Shown: one piece after another, positions 26,401 to 35,726 of the stretch | Layout of the letters: every line of letters begins with the position of its first letter | Numbering within the stretch: position 1 is the first letter of the stretch | Origin: Sphingobacterium sp. | GTDB lineage: Bacteria; Bacteroidota; Bacteroidia; Sphingobacteriales; Sphingobacteriaceae | Direction of reading: 5' to 3' | Length of the DNA: 64,000 bases | Assembly: GCA_022712315.1 (NCBI GenBank) | Contig: JALAGS010000210.1 | Location: 56,625-120,624 of the forward strand | Made by a program: the position numbers and the translations under genes | Notes under the pieces: model-generated | The model's database searches: none | Told to the model about the DNA's origin: nothing | Seen by the model: the letters and a program-made list of their open reading frames with translations, nothing else

Positions 26401-26657
26401 ATAACAACAACAATCAATTTTCGACCTGGTGGATGCGAAACGGAGCTTTCCTGCGCCTGAAATCTGTCGAATTGGGCTATACGGTGCCAAAGAAGATCCT
26501 CGATCGCTGGAAGATGTCCAACATCCGCATTTATACCAATGCCTTGAATCTTGCGGTATGGAGCAAGTTTAAAATGTGGGATCCTGAAATGGGCGGCGAT
26601 GGATTGGGCTATCCCGTTCAGGCCGTGTACAATATTGGTATCAATGTAGGATTATAA
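23466..26657 (+). CDS. SusC/RagA-type TonB-dependent glycan importer (PUL 2)
   Basis: Outer-membrane oligosaccharide transporter of 1063 residues, first gene of PUL 2. Signal peptide ending GFANAQ (~30), CarboxypepD_reg domain (LRGVVLDSVGHLPISNVTIAFVG), TonB-box-like LDEVTVVAYGTQKK (~115), SusC plug signature (MLAGRVAGLIAYQRSGEPG, FIRGVGTFG, PLILIDGM, FSVLKDAAASALYGARGANGVVLVNTK) and a barrel ending in INVGL. A Ca-binding-like KYRDINGDGKITDLDKVPIG loop, common in SusC, is present near residue 880. SusD begins 13 nt later. The start at 23466 has a charged, unusual N-terminus; an ATG at 23478 is an alternative. Confidence 0.96.
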   Translation: MIYHMYYRICKWQRCSLVFLFLLLAGFANAQSKSFELRGVVLDSVGHLPISNVTIAFVGKSAVVSTDAQGQFLIKDVHLNDQLVLTSVGFDRKTVQVTSTNRMTIFLSSSSSNLDEVTVVAYGTQKKTSMVASITSINPKEIKGPTSNLTTMLAGRVAGLIAYQRSGEPGNDNASFFIRGVGTFGAGKKDPLILIDGMESNTTALARLQPDDIAGFSVLKDAAASALYGARGANGVVLVNTKSGIVGKAKFNARFENSISTNTRNFQFADNITYMNLANEAVLTRNPKGALPYDQNKIDHTARGDDPLLYPNNNWIDQLIKDYTNNQRFNFNVTGGGNLAQYYVAGTFNNDKGILKSESGNNFDNNINLKNYSIRSNITLNVTPTTIGIIRTSAQFDDYKGPIGGYDDWGNLINGGQRVFKEAIWSNPVMFPAVYPASYAPFTTHPLFGNSFIPTTKTLYNNPYAKMVNGFQEYNSSTVNVQLELKQNFDFITKGLSARLMAYTQRYSYFSVRRSFQPFYYNLLKIPGTNNTVLSLLNENEGTEYLDYSQGDRIQNTTTYGEFAVNYNRTIGKDHDITGMLIGIMRNYQTANGGNLQASLPARNIGVSGRATYAYKNKYLFEANFGYNGSERFSKDKRFGFFPSFGVGWNLQEEKMFEFITPVVSRLKLRATYGLVGNDQIGNDRDRFFYLSQVNPNDPGKGFSWGNLWDYYRPGYSISRYANPNITWERAKTFDAGFDLNLKNGLGVVFDYYNSKRSDILMVRSTIPTTAGFQADIQSNMGKAESKGFDLALDYNKSFANTWWTQLRGNMTYATNRLLTNEEPNYPANLSYLTHLGYPLKQQYGLIAERLFVDDIEADNSPLQNFGGALKTMGGDIKYRDINGDGKITDLDKVPIGFPTDPEIIYGMGFTVGFKGFDVSAFLQGSARSSFFINPGNITPFAINGPYQNGLLKQVADSHWSEDNQDIRAFWPRLTDGFNNNNNQFSTWWMRNGAFLRLKSVELGYTVPKKILDRWKMSNIRIYTNALNLAVWSKFKMWDPEMGGDGLGYPVQAVYNIGINVGL

Positions 26658-26670
26658 AAAACAATGTATC

Positions 26671-28596
26671 ATGAAAAAATTAACTGTATTTAAATCGATG
26701 GTGGTGTCAGGTCTATTGTTTTTTCAATCCTGCAGCTATCTGGATGTCGTACCGGACAATGCTCCAACGATAGATAATGCATTTACCATGCGCAGTGAAG
26801 CCATTAAATATTTGGCAACCTGCTATTCTTACTTGCCCAATGATGGCGAGCCTACTATCAATCCCGCTTTTATGGCGGGAGATGAATTCTGGCTGGATTA
26901 TCCAACACGCAGTATCAATGGAACAAACTGGAATATCGCACGCGGTAATCAGAGTATTACCGACCCTTATGTCAACTATTGGGATGGGCATATAATCAAT
27001 AATGTCCGCGAACGATCCATGTTCAATGCCATTCGCGACTGTAATATCTTTTTGGAAAACATCCAAAATCCGGAGAAAGTACGCGATATGACACCAGATG
27101 AACGTACAACCTGGGAAGGGGAGGTCTTATTCTTAAAAGCGTATTACCATTTTATGCTGATGCGCCATTACGGTCCCATTCCGATCATGGATGTCAACGT
27201 GCCTGTGACGGCACCGATAGAGGAGACGCAGGTAAAGCGCCAGCCTGTTGACGAAGTTGTGGATTATATCGTGAAAGTACTTGATGCGGCGGCAGGTAAA
27301 TTGCCTAGTGTCGTGCAGTCGCCAGTCACGGACCTGGGACATATTACCAAACCGATTGCCTTAGGGATCAAGGCAAAAGTCTTGTTATACGCTGCAAGCC
27401 CATTATTCAATGGTAATCCGGACTATGCAACCTTTAAAAATGTAGACGGTACCTTATTTTTTAATCCAAGCTTTCAGGCCGAGAAGTGGCGAAAAGCAGC
27501 GCAGGCCGCCAAGGAGGCAATTGCTGCCTGCGAGGAACTGGGGATGAGTTTGTATGAATTTCCAGCACCTGTACGCCCACTGTCGAATACGACAATGGTT
27601 CAGATGAGCATCCGGAATGCCGTAACAGAAAAATGGAACCGGGAAATTATTTGGGGAAATTCGAATTCGAGGACATGGCAGCTGCAATACTCTTCCATGG
27701 CTCATATCGATCCGAATAATGCCGGCAACAACAGCGTCAACGGTACCTTGGCCCCAACGATCAAGATCATTGAACAGTTCTACACGAAAAATGGTGTGCC
27801 GATGGACGAAGACAAAACCTTGGATTTTAGCAATAAAAGTCAGCTCCGTACAGGAACACATGATGAACGGTTCAATATCATTGAAAACTACAGAACAGCA
27901 CGTTTACATTTCGATCGTGAAAACCGTTTCTATGCGAATGTTGGCTTCGATGGTGGGGTTTGGTACATGGAAAATAGCCCAAGTCAAACCGATGAAAATA
28001 CCTGGACGACTCAACTTCGTCTTGGCTTATTTGGCAGTGGGGTTTCTGTGCCGATCACAACGTATTATCCAAAGAAGCTGGTCAATTGGAAATTTGCCTT
28101 TAAAGATGGAAACAGTTCACATATCGAAGAATATCCTTGGCCTATGCTGCGGCTTGCCGACCTGTATTTGATGTATGCGGAAGCCTTAAACGAAAGTGAG
28201 GGACCTATAGCTGATGTATTCCTCTATCTGGACAAAATTCGGAAACGTGCAGGTCTGGAAGGAGTGAAAGAATCTTGGTCGAAATATGCTTTTAATAGTG
28301 CCAAGCCAACGACCAAAGAGGGGCTTCGTGCCATCATACAACGTGAACGCAATATTGAAATGAGTTTTGAAGGTTCGCGTTTCTGGGATTTGAGACGCTG
28401 GAAACTGGCTGCACAGGAGCTCAATAAGAACATTACCGGTTGGGATCGCAATCAAGATAAGGATCATCCGGAACTATTCTACCAGGAGCAGACCTTTTTC
28501 CAACAACGCTTCGTAGCACCTAGGGACTATTTTTGGCCGATTAAAGAAGCCGATCTATTGGTTAACCCGAATTTAGTGCAAAATCCGGGTTGGTAA
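26671..28596 (+). CDS. SusD/RagB-type surface glycan-binding lipoprotein (PUL 2)
   Basis: Lid and binding protein for the preceding SusC. Lipoprotein signal with FQSC (Cys 21), followed by YLDVVPDNAPTIDNAF. TPR-like helices include EVLFLKAYYHFMLMRHYGPIPIMD, and the C-terminal region carries LADLYLMYAEALNE, RDRERNIEMSFEGSRFWDLRRW-like IIQRERNIEMSFEGSRF and YFWPIKEADLLVNPNLVQNPGW. The 641 residues are above the common 500-550, with extra loops in the middle, which is frequent in SusD proteins handling branched glycans. Co-transcribed with susC and two further surface lipoproteins. Confidence 0.96.
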   Translation: MKKLTVFKSMVVSGLLFFQSCSYLDVVPDNAPTIDNAFTMRSEAIKYLATCYSYLPNDGEPTINPAFMAGDEFWLDYPTRSINGTNWNIARGNQSITDPYVNYWDGHIINNVRERSMFNAIRDCNIFLENIQNPEKVRDMTPDERTTWEGEVLFLKAYYHFMLMRHYGPIPIMDVNVPVTAPIEETQVKRQPVDEVVDYIVKVLDAAAGKLPSVVQSPVTDLGHITKPIALGIKAKVLLYAASPLFNGNPDYATFKNVDGTLFFNPSFQAEKWRKAAQAAKEAIAACEELGMSLYEFPAPVRPLSNTTMVQMSIRNAVTEKWNREIIWGNSNSRTWQLQYSSMAHIDPNNAGNNSVNGTLAPTIKIIEQFYTKNGVPMDEDKTLDFSNKSQLRTGTHDERFNIIENYRTARLHFDRENRFYANVGFDGGVWYMENSPSQTDENTWTTQLRLGLFGSGVSVPITTYYPKKLVNWKFAFKDGNSSHIEEYPWPMLRLADLYLMYAEALNESEGPIADVFLYLDKIRKRAGLEGVKESWSKYAFNSAKPTTKEGLRAIIQRERNIEMSFEGSRFWDLRRWKLAAQELNKNITGWDRNQDKDHPELFYQEQTFFQQRFVAPRDYFWPIKEADLLVNPNLVQNPGW

Positions 28597-28621
28597 TTAT
28601 CGTTTTAAATTCAAGAAAATC

Positions 28622-29809
28622 ATGAAAAATCGAATATATCATCATAGTATCTATTTATTTACCGGTTTGCTGTTCCTGCTGCTGGGCTGTAAAGAAGAAA
28701 AGGGCTGGACCTTAATGGAGGACGATCAGACCAAACCTGGTTTGGTACAGCATCCCTCTGTCGTCAATGGCTATGGGCAGGCAACGATACATTATAGTCT
28801 TCCGGAAAATGACAACATACTCTATGTCAAAGCTGAATACGTCATGGCAAGTGGCGAGACCCGTGTCGTCAAATCATCAACCTATACCAATGAAATTTTA
28901 ATTGATGGATTTCCGGATACCAAACCGCATACCGTCAAACTGTATGCCGTGAGCAAAGCTGAGGTGGTATCGGATCCCGTGGACGTGATTGTTGAACCGA
29001 AGACGCCGATCTTTAAGCTGGTGTTTGGTGAGATGAAAGTAGCGGCTGCCTTTGGTGGTATCCGCATTACCTCAACCAATAAGGAAAAAGGAAATGTTGT
29101 GATCGTGCCCATGGTAGACTCGCTCAATAATGGCGAGTACTTGCCTCTGGATAACTACTATGGACAGGATTCTGTGATCCTATATAATGTCCGTGGATTG
29201 AAATCCAAAGAAATGAAGTTTGCATTTTATGTGCGTGATCGCTGGTTGAATAAATCCGATACCTTATACACCTCGATTACGCCATTGGAGGAAAACCTGT
29301 TTAACCGGCAATTATTCACTCCGTTGCGCTTACCAGGAGATGCGCAGATCCTCTACGGTTCTATGGACAACCTATGGGATGGCAATCTCAATACGTCCAA
29401 ATGGCCAAGCTTCTATACCGTAGAGAATGCAGGTGTGCCGCAATCGGTGACTTTCTCGATCGGGAAGGAAGCAAAGCTGAGCCGGGTGGTGATTTTTCCG
29501 AGACGGGAAAATGGGTTCTATGATAAAGGAAACCTGCGTGATTTTGAGATCTGGGGAAGCAACACCCCAAATCTGGACGGCTCTTGGGAGTCATGGACCA
29601 AACTGGCTACCTGTACGGTACGTAAACCGTCGGGAACCCCTTCGGGAACAAATACCAATGCGGATGAGGTGTATGGCACCTCGGGTTGGTCATTTGATTT
29701 ACCCGAAGACGCACCGAAATATAAATACCTCCGTATCCGCAATCTGCGCAATTGGCGCGGCAGTTACTTTATGCAGATTAACCAGATTCAGGTTTGGGGC
29801 GTCTATTAA
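28622..29809 (+). CDS. DUF4959/DUF5126/DUF5000 surface lipoprotein (SusE-like position)
   Basis: A 395-residue lipoprotein (lipobox LLGC, Cys ~22). Three successive parts fit the PUL-associated architecture DUF4959 (residues ~30-125, with NGYGQATIHYSLPENDNILYVKAEY in family order), DUF5126 (~127-225) and DUF5000 (~235-390), a discoidin/F5-8C-like carbohydrate-binding module whose core is YGSMDNLWDGNLNTSKW and KYLRIRNLRNW. It probably binds glycan at the cell surface beside SusC/SusD. 25 nt follow SusD and 20 nt precede the next lipoprotein gene. Domain identities come from recalled family patterns. Confidence 0.8.
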   Translation: MKNRIYHHSIYLFTGLLFLLLGCKEEKGWTLMEDDQTKPGLVQHPSVVNGYGQATIHYSLPENDNILYVKAEYVMASGETRVVKSSTYTNEILIDGFPDTKPHTVKLYAVSKAEVVSDPVDVIVEPKTPIFKLVFGEMKVAAAFGGIRITSTNKEKGNVVIVPMVDSLNNGEYLPLDNYYGQDSVILYNVRGLKSKEMKFAFYVRDRWLNKSDTLYTSITPLEENLFNRQLFTPLRLPGDAQILYGSMDNLWDGNLNTSKWPSFYTVENAGVPQSVTFSIGKEAKLSRVVIFPRRENGFYDKGNLRDFEIWGSNTPNLDGSWESWTKLATCTVRKPSGTPSGTNTNADEVYGTSGWSFDLPEDAPKYKYLRIRNLRNWRGSYFMQINQIQVWGVY

Positions 29810-29829
29810 TCAATTAAAAAAGCAAAGTT

Positions 29830-31008
29830 ATGAAAAGATATATGGTATTGCTGTCGTTGTTCGTGTTGGCGCTGTTGGCGGCTTGTTCCAAAATGGACGA
29901 GTTTACCGAGCACACGGACGGAAAAGCAATTATTTATCCGGCAAAACTGGATTCGATAAAAGTTCGCTCAGGAAAATACCGCGTACAGATCGAAGGCGTT
30001 TATAGAGCTTCCTCGGGGGTATCTGAACTGCGCATTTATTGGAATAGTAAGCAGGATTCGATTCGGATTCCGGTCAAGTTGACCGGCAAAGTGGATACGG
30101 TACGTTATTTAATTGACAAACTATCGGAAGGGCCCATAAATTTTGAGATCCGCAGCGTGGATGCCGCAGGACGCTTTTCTGTGCCTACTTACTTGGTCGG
30201 AAATGTGTATGGCGACCGTTACCGCGAGGGACTATACCAGCGCGTGGTGCTCGAACAGAATTTTATTGCTGGTCAGCAGTTGCAGCTGGGACTCCAGAAT
30301 GTGTCGGAAACCATGGGTTTTGACGGCTTGCGTATCGCGTATCGCAATTGGGATGGTGGAACCACAGATACCGTCGTGCGCACTAAAAATCAGGATGAAA
30401 AGATTGGTCTCCAACGCTATCTCCCGGGTGCCGAAGTTTCCTATCGTACCGTGTTCAGACCAGATAGTCTAGCGATCGATACCTTTATGGTTAAATCGAC
30501 CAAACTATCTGTAAAAAAAGATAATATTACGCCTTGGTACCTTCAGAATTACAAAACATCATTTACAGCGACAGTCTATGACGGCAACCGCTGGGGAGTT
30601 TTGGACAACTGGATCACCAATGCCGCGATGAAAAACCACAATGGTTATGGTGGCTTTGGTTCGGACGACGGTGGCGTGGTTAATATTGAAGCCGGCTGGG
30701 GTGCTCCAGCTATTGTCAATGGCAAAATAGAGCAAAAAGTAACCTTATTGCCAGGTAAATATCGTTTTTTTTGTAACTTATCCTGGACAAATTATGATCA
30801 ACCGCCAGCAAAACTGGTTGTCAGCAAAGCAAACAGTGGAATTCCAGATCTTGAGCAGATTGAACAGGCAATGGCCCATGCTGACGTAAAATCAGATGGT
30901 GTTTATTTTGAAATTAAAGAAAAGGTGACCGTCAATATAGGAATGCTGGTCAATTTTCAACCCGACCATTACATGAAGATTAACGCGTTTCAAATCAATT
31001 TACAATAA
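29830..31008 (+). CDS. DUF4998-containing surface lipoprotein
   Basis: A 392-residue lipoprotein (lipobox LAAC, Cys 19). The N-terminal half is DUF4998-like (IIYPAKLDSIKVRSGKYRVQIEG and ELRIYWNSKQDSIRIPV), a PUL-associated domain of two fibronectin-like folds. The C-terminal half (from ~235, WGVLDNWITNAAMKNHNGYGG onward) resembles a DUF5013-type or jelly-roll carbohydrate-binding domain. It is likely another surface glycan-binding protein in the PUL 2 outer-membrane complex. No catalytic residues are apparent. Confidence 0.75.
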   Translation: MKRYMVLLSLFVLALLAACSKMDEFTEHTDGKAIIYPAKLDSIKVRSGKYRVQIEGVYRASSGVSELRIYWNSKQDSIRIPVKLTGKVDTVRYLIDKLSEGPINFEIRSVDAAGRFSVPTYLVGNVYGDRYREGLYQRVVLEQNFIAGQQLQLGLQNVSETMGFDGLRIAYRNWDGGTTDTVVRTKNQDEKIGLQRYLPGAEVSYRTVFRPDSLAIDTFMVKSTKLSVKKDNITPWYLQNYKTSFTATVYDGNRWGVLDNWITNAAMKNHNGYGGFGSDDGGVVNIEAGWGAPAIVNGKIEQKVTLLPGKYRFFCNLSWTNYDQPPAKLVVSKANSGIPDLEQIEQAMAHADVKSDGVYFEIKEKVTVNIGMLVNFQPDHYMKINAFQINLQ

Positions 31009-31019
31009 TATCAAGCAGA

Positions 31020-33041
31020 ATGAAGACAGTTATTTTCGCGCTATGTTTTATACTATGTACCTCCATGTTGGCTGCGCAGCCTTTTCAGGTCAGGAAAAAT
31101 GGAATAACATTAACATACAACAAAGCGGCCGGAACATATTCCCTAAGTAAAGATCAAGTCGCTTATATCCAACAAGCAAGTGCCTATTTGGCACTTGCTA
31201 ATGGACAAAAGATTAGCACAGATAAGCTCAAGGGATCCCGTAAAATCACCGAACAGGCAATTCGGGATAACCTGGGCAGCGGTGTACGGTATACAGTTTC
31301 AGTTAAAAGCCAGCAGGGAATAGAACTGCTGCAGCATTTTTATTTCTATGACCACATGGATGCCGTCATTATTGAACTGGAAGCGAAGGGCAAAAATCTG
31401 TCCAGTAATGAACTCGTGCCGATCTGCTCGCATGCTTCATTTGCCGGCTTAGGAAAATCCTTGTATCAGCTGGCTGTTCCTTTTGATAACGATACGTTTA
31501 TTTCTTACGAAAACAATGCGATTTCTAATGACAGCAAGAGCAGCGCCGAGGTCGGCGTGGTGTACGATAAGGAAAGCGGAAAAGGCTTGTTGATCGGTTC
31601 TTTGGATCAATCCGTTTGGAAATCGGGTATTGCGATCAGAGGCGACCGTGGTCAATACAACCACCTTGCTGCGCGGGCTGGATTTACAGATGTCACGATT
31701 ACACGGGATTCTATGGCACATGGAGCCGTGAAGGGCGATGTGATCCGTTCGCCAAAATACCTGGTATCTTACGATAAGGATTGGCGTATCGGGCTTGAAA
31801 AGTATGCTAAAATCCATCGGAAATTAACCCCTCCTTATGTGCAATCCTGGCAGGGGGCGACTCCTGTAGGCTGGAACAGTTGGGGCGTGATACAGGAAAA
31901 ACTGAATTTTCAAAATGCAACGGCTACTGCGCAGTATTTTGCAAAAGATATTCCTTATTTCCGCAATGCCGCCGGTGAAGCATTTATAGACTTGGATTCC
32001 TTTTGGGATAATATGACTCCTGGAGGAATGTCGGGCGACTATACACAGCTGAAACAATTTGTACGTTATTGTGATTCCCTGGGACTCAAACCGGGCGTCT
32101 ACTGGGCACCGTTTACGGACTGGGGACATGGAAGTGGCCCTGACCGCAACGCGGAGGGGAGTCAATTTACCTTTGGTCAGCTTTGGACCAAAACCCAAAA
32201 AGGCTATCACAACCTCGATGGCGGCAGGGCCCTCGATCCGACGCATCCCGGCACTTTGGCTCGAATGGATGTCATCTTAGGAAAATTGGTCGACTGTGGC
32301 TTTCGGATGATCAAAGTAGACTTTCTTTCCCATGCTGCAATCGAATCCACTGGTTTTTACGATAAGAAAATCCAGACCGGTATGCAAGCTTATGCTGTGG
32401 GTATGAAACATCTTGTCGACGTCCTGCAGGGGAAAATGTTGATTTATGCCGCGATTTCACCTTCACTTGCCACCGCCCAATTTGCCCATATGCGCAGAAT
32501 AGCTTGTGATGCCTGGAAGACCATCGATCAGACTCAATATACGCTAAACAGCGTCAGTTATGGCTGGTGGCAAACCTATCTATACGATTTTATCGATGCC
32601 GATCATTTAGTTTTTCACGATGAACATCCAGAAGTCAATAAAGCGCGATTGCTGTCGGGGGTAGTCACAGGAACAATCATCTTGGGCGACGATCTCTCCA
32701 AGAAAGAAAACTGGCAGCCGAAGATCAACCAATATCTCCAGGATCCGGAAATTTTAAAGATCATTGCCGACGGCAAAAGTTTTCGTCCTGCCGGATTTGT
32801 GGAAGGAAAAGCTGCCAATCGCTATTTTTATAAAAAGGTAGGAAATGACCTCTATGTGGCGGTATTTAACTACACACATGAACCTACCTCGGTCACGATT
32901 GATTTTAAACAGCTTGGTCTGGAGACGAATGGAACATACAAAGCTGTTGAATTATTTGATAAAAGCATCCAGGAGCTTGCGGCCCAAAAATCCATTGGTT
33001 TTGAACAGGAGGGCGCAAAATTATTTAAAATTGCGCTCTAG
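31020..33041 (+). CDS. Clan GH-D alpha-galactosidase-like hydrolase (GH27/GH36 related)
   Basis: A 673-residue secreted glycosidase with signal peptide to ~residue 19 (SMLAAQ). An N-terminal beta-sandwich (~20-275) precedes a (beta/alpha)8 barrel starting at TPVGWNSWG (281-289), the hallmark of GH27/GH36. The nucleophile is probably Asp434 in MIKVDFLSH and the acid/base Asp497 in RRIACDAWK. A small C-terminal beta domain follows. Hydrolysis of terminal alpha-galactose is the most likely reaction; GH-D enzymes may also act on N-acetylgalactosamine or L-arabinopyranose. It starts 11 nt after the DUF4998 gene and is followed by the GntR regulator. Confidence 0.85.
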   Translation: MKTVIFALCFILCTSMLAAQPFQVRKNGITLTYNKAAGTYSLSKDQVAYIQQASAYLALANGQKISTDKLKGSRKITEQAIRDNLGSGVRYTVSVKSQQGIELLQHFYFYDHMDAVIIELEAKGKNLSSNELVPICSHASFAGLGKSLYQLAVPFDNDTFISYENNAISNDSKSSAEVGVVYDKESGKGLLIGSLDQSVWKSGIAIRGDRGQYNHLAARAGFTDVTITRDSMAHGAVKGDVIRSPKYLVSYDKDWRIGLEKYAKIHRKLTPPYVQSWQGATPVGWNSWGVIQEKLNFQNATATAQYFAKDIPYFRNAAGEAFIDLDSFWDNMTPGGMSGDYTQLKQFVRYCDSLGLKPGVYWAPFTDWGHGSGPDRNAEGSQFTFGQLWTKTQKGYHNLDGGRALDPTHPGTLARMDVILGKLVDCGFRMIKVDFLSHAAIESTGFYDKKIQTGMQAYAVGMKHLVDVLQGKMLIYAAISPSLATAQFAHMRRIACDAWKTIDQTQYTLNSVSYGWWQTYLYDFIDADHLVFHDEHPEVNKARLLSGVVTGTIILGDDLSKKENWQPKINQYLQDPEILKIIADGKSFRPAGFVEGKAANRYFYKKVGNDLYVAVFNYTHEPTSVTIDFKQLGLETNGTYKAVELFDKSIQELAAQKSIGFEQEGAKLFKIAL

Positions 33042-33054
33042 TTAATAATAATAT

Positions 33055-34095
33055 ATGAAGATATCCAAAGAAGAACACTTTAAAGCATTGATCGATAGGA
33101 TCAAACGATTGGAAGCATTGAATACCCTTTCGAAACATGAATGTATTGTTCAGGGAGTATTGGATGCGATTGACGCGAATGAGCTTGAGGTACATGCCAG
33201 TCTGCCCTCTGTTAATAATCTGATTCAGTACCTCGGATATGCCCGGGAAACGTTCGCGAAAGCTTACCGTGATCTGATCGCTCATGGGGTGGTCGAGTCA
33301 AAAAATAGGAAAGGTTATTTTGTGGTCAGTAACAACACGCAGATGAAACAGAAAGTTGCTGTGCTGTTATACGCATACGATACCTTTCAAGATACCCTGG
33401 TCTCGGAACTTCGGGCTAACCTGCCGGAGGAGGTAACTGTTGATCTTTTCTTCCATCATAATAATATGGAAACTTTTGAGGATATCTTTAACCGCATACA
33501 GGGACGCTATACGGTCTATATTGTGGCGCCGATTGAAAATGAAGATTCCGAAAGACTGCTACAGGGTATTCCTGCTTCCAAGCTTTTGATTATCGACCGG
33601 CTGATGGACCTGGGCGAGGATTATTCCTATGTAGCTCAGGAGTTTGAAGAGGCTACCTATGCCGTATTCCAGCAGCTGCATCCGAAGATCAAAAAATATA
33701 AAGAGGTAATCTTCTACTTTAGAGAGCATACTGCCGAACCGAATGAAATCAAAAATGCATTCTTACGGTTTCTAAAGGATTACAAAATAAAAGGTCGGAT
33801 TGAAAAACAATATCATGTAGGCGAACTAAAAAAGGGTAAGCTCTATTTTACGATCCATAATCCAGAACTCTATCAAATGTTGAAAGAAGTGTTGCAAAAA
33901 GGCTGGGTATTGGGCCAGGATCTGGGAATTTTATCACACAATGACGATGTCATCAAGGAGATTATCAGTGGTGGTATTACTACTTTTTCAACAAGTTTCG
34001 CACGTATTGGATCCGAAGCAGCCAAGTTTGTGCTGGAAAGAACATTGATCAAGGAAGTGGTGCCAACGACCTTGGCAGACCGTAACTCTGTATAA
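33055..34095 (+). CDS. GntR-type regulator with LacI-like sugar-binding domain
   Basis: A 346-residue DNA-binding regulator. Residues ~20-95 form a winged helix of the GntR family (LEVHASLPSVNNLIQYLGYARETFAKAYRDLIAHGVVESKNRKGYFV in family order). Residues ~105-340 form a periplasmic-binding-protein-like effector domain (KVAVLLYAYDTF, YIVAPIENEDSERLLQGIP, LLIIDRLMDLGEDYSYVAQEFEEATY). Regulators of this architecture in Bacteroidota bind a free sugar and control sugar catabolic operons. Located inside PUL 2 between the hydrolase and the symporter genes, it likely senses a monosaccharide released by this locus. It is cytoplasmic, without membrane segments. Confidence 0.88.
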   Translation: MKISKEEHFKALIDRIKRLEALNTLSKHECIVQGVLDAIDANELEVHASLPSVNNLIQYLGYARETFAKAYRDLIAHGVVESKNRKGYFVVSNNTQMKQKVAVLLYAYDTFQDTLVSELRANLPEEVTVDLFFHHNNMETFEDIFNRIQGRYTVYIVAPIENEDSERLLQGIPASKLLIIDRLMDLGEDYSYVAQEFEEATYAVFQQLHPKIKKYKEVIFYFREHTAEPNEIKNAFLRFLKDYKIKGRIEKQYHVGELKKGKLYFTIHNPELYQMLKEVLQKGWVLGQDLGILSHNDDVIKEIISGGITTFSTSFARIGSEAAKFVLERTLIKEVVPTTLADRNSV

Positions 34096-34114
34096 AAAAA
34101 AGAAAAGTTCTACG

Positions 34115-35710
34115 ATGATAGTTTTTAGCTTTTGTCTCTTTACCGGTTTGGTCGCGTTATGGTCGTTATGGAAATTTAAGACCACTTATTCGTCCACGCT
34201 CAATGGCTTCTTTCTGGCAGGAAAAAGCAATAGCTTCTGGATGGTTGGTTCGGCCTTGCTCTTGACAAACTTGAGCGCCAACCAGTTTATAGGCGAAAAC
34301 GAATCGGTTTATATCAATAATCTTTCAGTCATCGGGTGGGGCGTCAGCTCGGTTGTGGCCATGCTTTTGGTATCGGAGTTTCTGTTGCCTATTTATTTTA
34401 AGCATGGTTTTCGGACGGTCCCGGATTTTTTGGCTTTGCGATTTGACGCTAAAACAAAAATGCTGGTTTCTATCCTTATTTTGATAGGCTATATTGTCAA
34501 TTTGCTGCCTCCGGTATTGTATGGTGGAGCACTGAGCCTTGCGACGATGTTTGATGTCCCGGGCTTGTTGCATATTACGTATTGGCAGAGCATCTGGCTG
34601 CTGGTATGGGCCTTAGGCGTGATCGGTAGTTTGTACAGTATTTTGGGAGGGCTCAAGCTGATCTCCTTGTCTGATTTAAGCTTAGGCTTATGTCTGTTTT
34701 TGCTTGCGGTGCTCATTCCTGTCTTTGCGCTCTGGCACCTTGGTGCTGGGGATGTATGGTCTGGCCTAACGCAGTTACTGCATGAAAAAAAAGAGCACCT
34801 CAACGCCGTTGGTGGAAAACAGGACGCGGTGCCGTTTTCGACTTTATTTACAGGAATGCTGCTGATCAATTTCTATTACTGGGGGATGGAACCCTATATT
34901 GCACAGCAGGCCTTGAGTGCCAGTAATTTAAAGGAAGCCCAAAAGGGGATGACTTTGGCTGCTGGCGGTAAATTGCTGATGCCACTATTAATCAATCTGC
35001 CCGGGCTTTTGGCGGTGCATTTACTGCCGCATGTTCAGCCTACAGCTTCTGTTTTTCCGAAGCTTATTGTTTTAATTTTCCCCGATATCCTGATCGGCTT
35101 TTCGTTGGCCCTGGTCTTTGGTGCTGCGATGACAACCTACACTGCGGGGCTGCAAAGCTGTGGCAGTTTATTTATTTTTAATATTTACAAACCCTATCTG
35201 GTCTATAAAAAAAGGCCACATGGTGAAAAGGAACTGGTGCGAAAAGGGAAATTGTTTGAGTTGATTATTTCAATTTCAGCAATGTTTATTGCTCCTTTTA
35301 TCCTTTTTGCCCACGATGGATTTTACACCTATTTGCAGACCGTATCGGGTTTGTTCAATATGCCCATTTTCACCATTATGATCTTGGGGATTTTATCCCG
35401 TCGTGTAACACCACGCATGGCACAGATCGGACTGTTTTTGTACATGTTCAGTTATTTTTTTCTGGTGTTTGTCTGGAAAACAGAGCTCCATTATCTCCAT
35501 CTATTCGCTGTACTGTTTCTGATGATTTCACTGCTTATCTGGGGAGGAAGTAAATTGAGCCAGCCCAGCTATAGGTCAACCTATCAATTTGAATTCTCTG
35601 GCCAGCACAAAGAAGCCTATTGGAAAGGCCGCTATGGCGTAGGGGCAATTCTGATTGTCTTGATGATTGTCATATATCTTGTTTTTTCACCCTTGGGCAT
35701 TGCCCAATAA
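34115..35710 (+). CDS. SSS-family sodium/sugar symporter (SGLT-like)
   Basis: A 531-residue inner-membrane protein with about 13-14 hydrophobic helices. Recognisable solute:sodium symporter patterns are FFLAGKSNSFWMVGSALLLTNLSANQFIGENESVY near the N-terminus (sodium-site helix TM1/2), GFRTVPDFLALRFD, and LVFGAAMTTYTAGLQSCGSLFIFNIY. It most likely imports a monosaccharide (galactose, fucose or glucose are candidates) set free in the periplasm by the PUL 2 glycosidases. It is 19 nt after the regulator gene and 16 nt before GH95. Confidence 0.9.
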   Translation: MIVFSFCLFTGLVALWSLWKFKTTYSSTLNGFFLAGKSNSFWMVGSALLLTNLSANQFIGENESVYINNLSVIGWGVSSVVAMLLVSEFLLPIYFKHGFRTVPDFLALRFDAKTKMLVSILILIGYIVNLLPPVLYGGALSLATMFDVPGLLHITYWQSIWLLVWALGVIGSLYSILGGLKLISLSDLSLGLCLFLLAVLIPVFALWHLGAGDVWSGLTQLLHEKKEHLNAVGGKQDAVPFSTLFTGMLLINFYYWGMEPYIAQQALSASNLKEAQKGMTLAAGGKLLMPLLINLPGLLAVHLLPHVQPTASVFPKLIVLIFPDILIGFSLALVFGAAMTTYTAGLQSCGSLFIFNIYKPYLVYKKRPHGEKELVRKGKLFELIISISAMFIAPFILFAHDGFYTYLQTVSGLFNMPIFTIMILGILSRRVTPRMAQIGLFLYMFSYFFLVFVWKTELHYLHLFAVLFLMISLLIWGGSKLSQPSYRSTYQFEFSGQHKEAYWKGRYGVGAILIVLMIVIYLVFSPLGIAQ

Positions 35711-35726
35711 AATTGTATAAACCGCT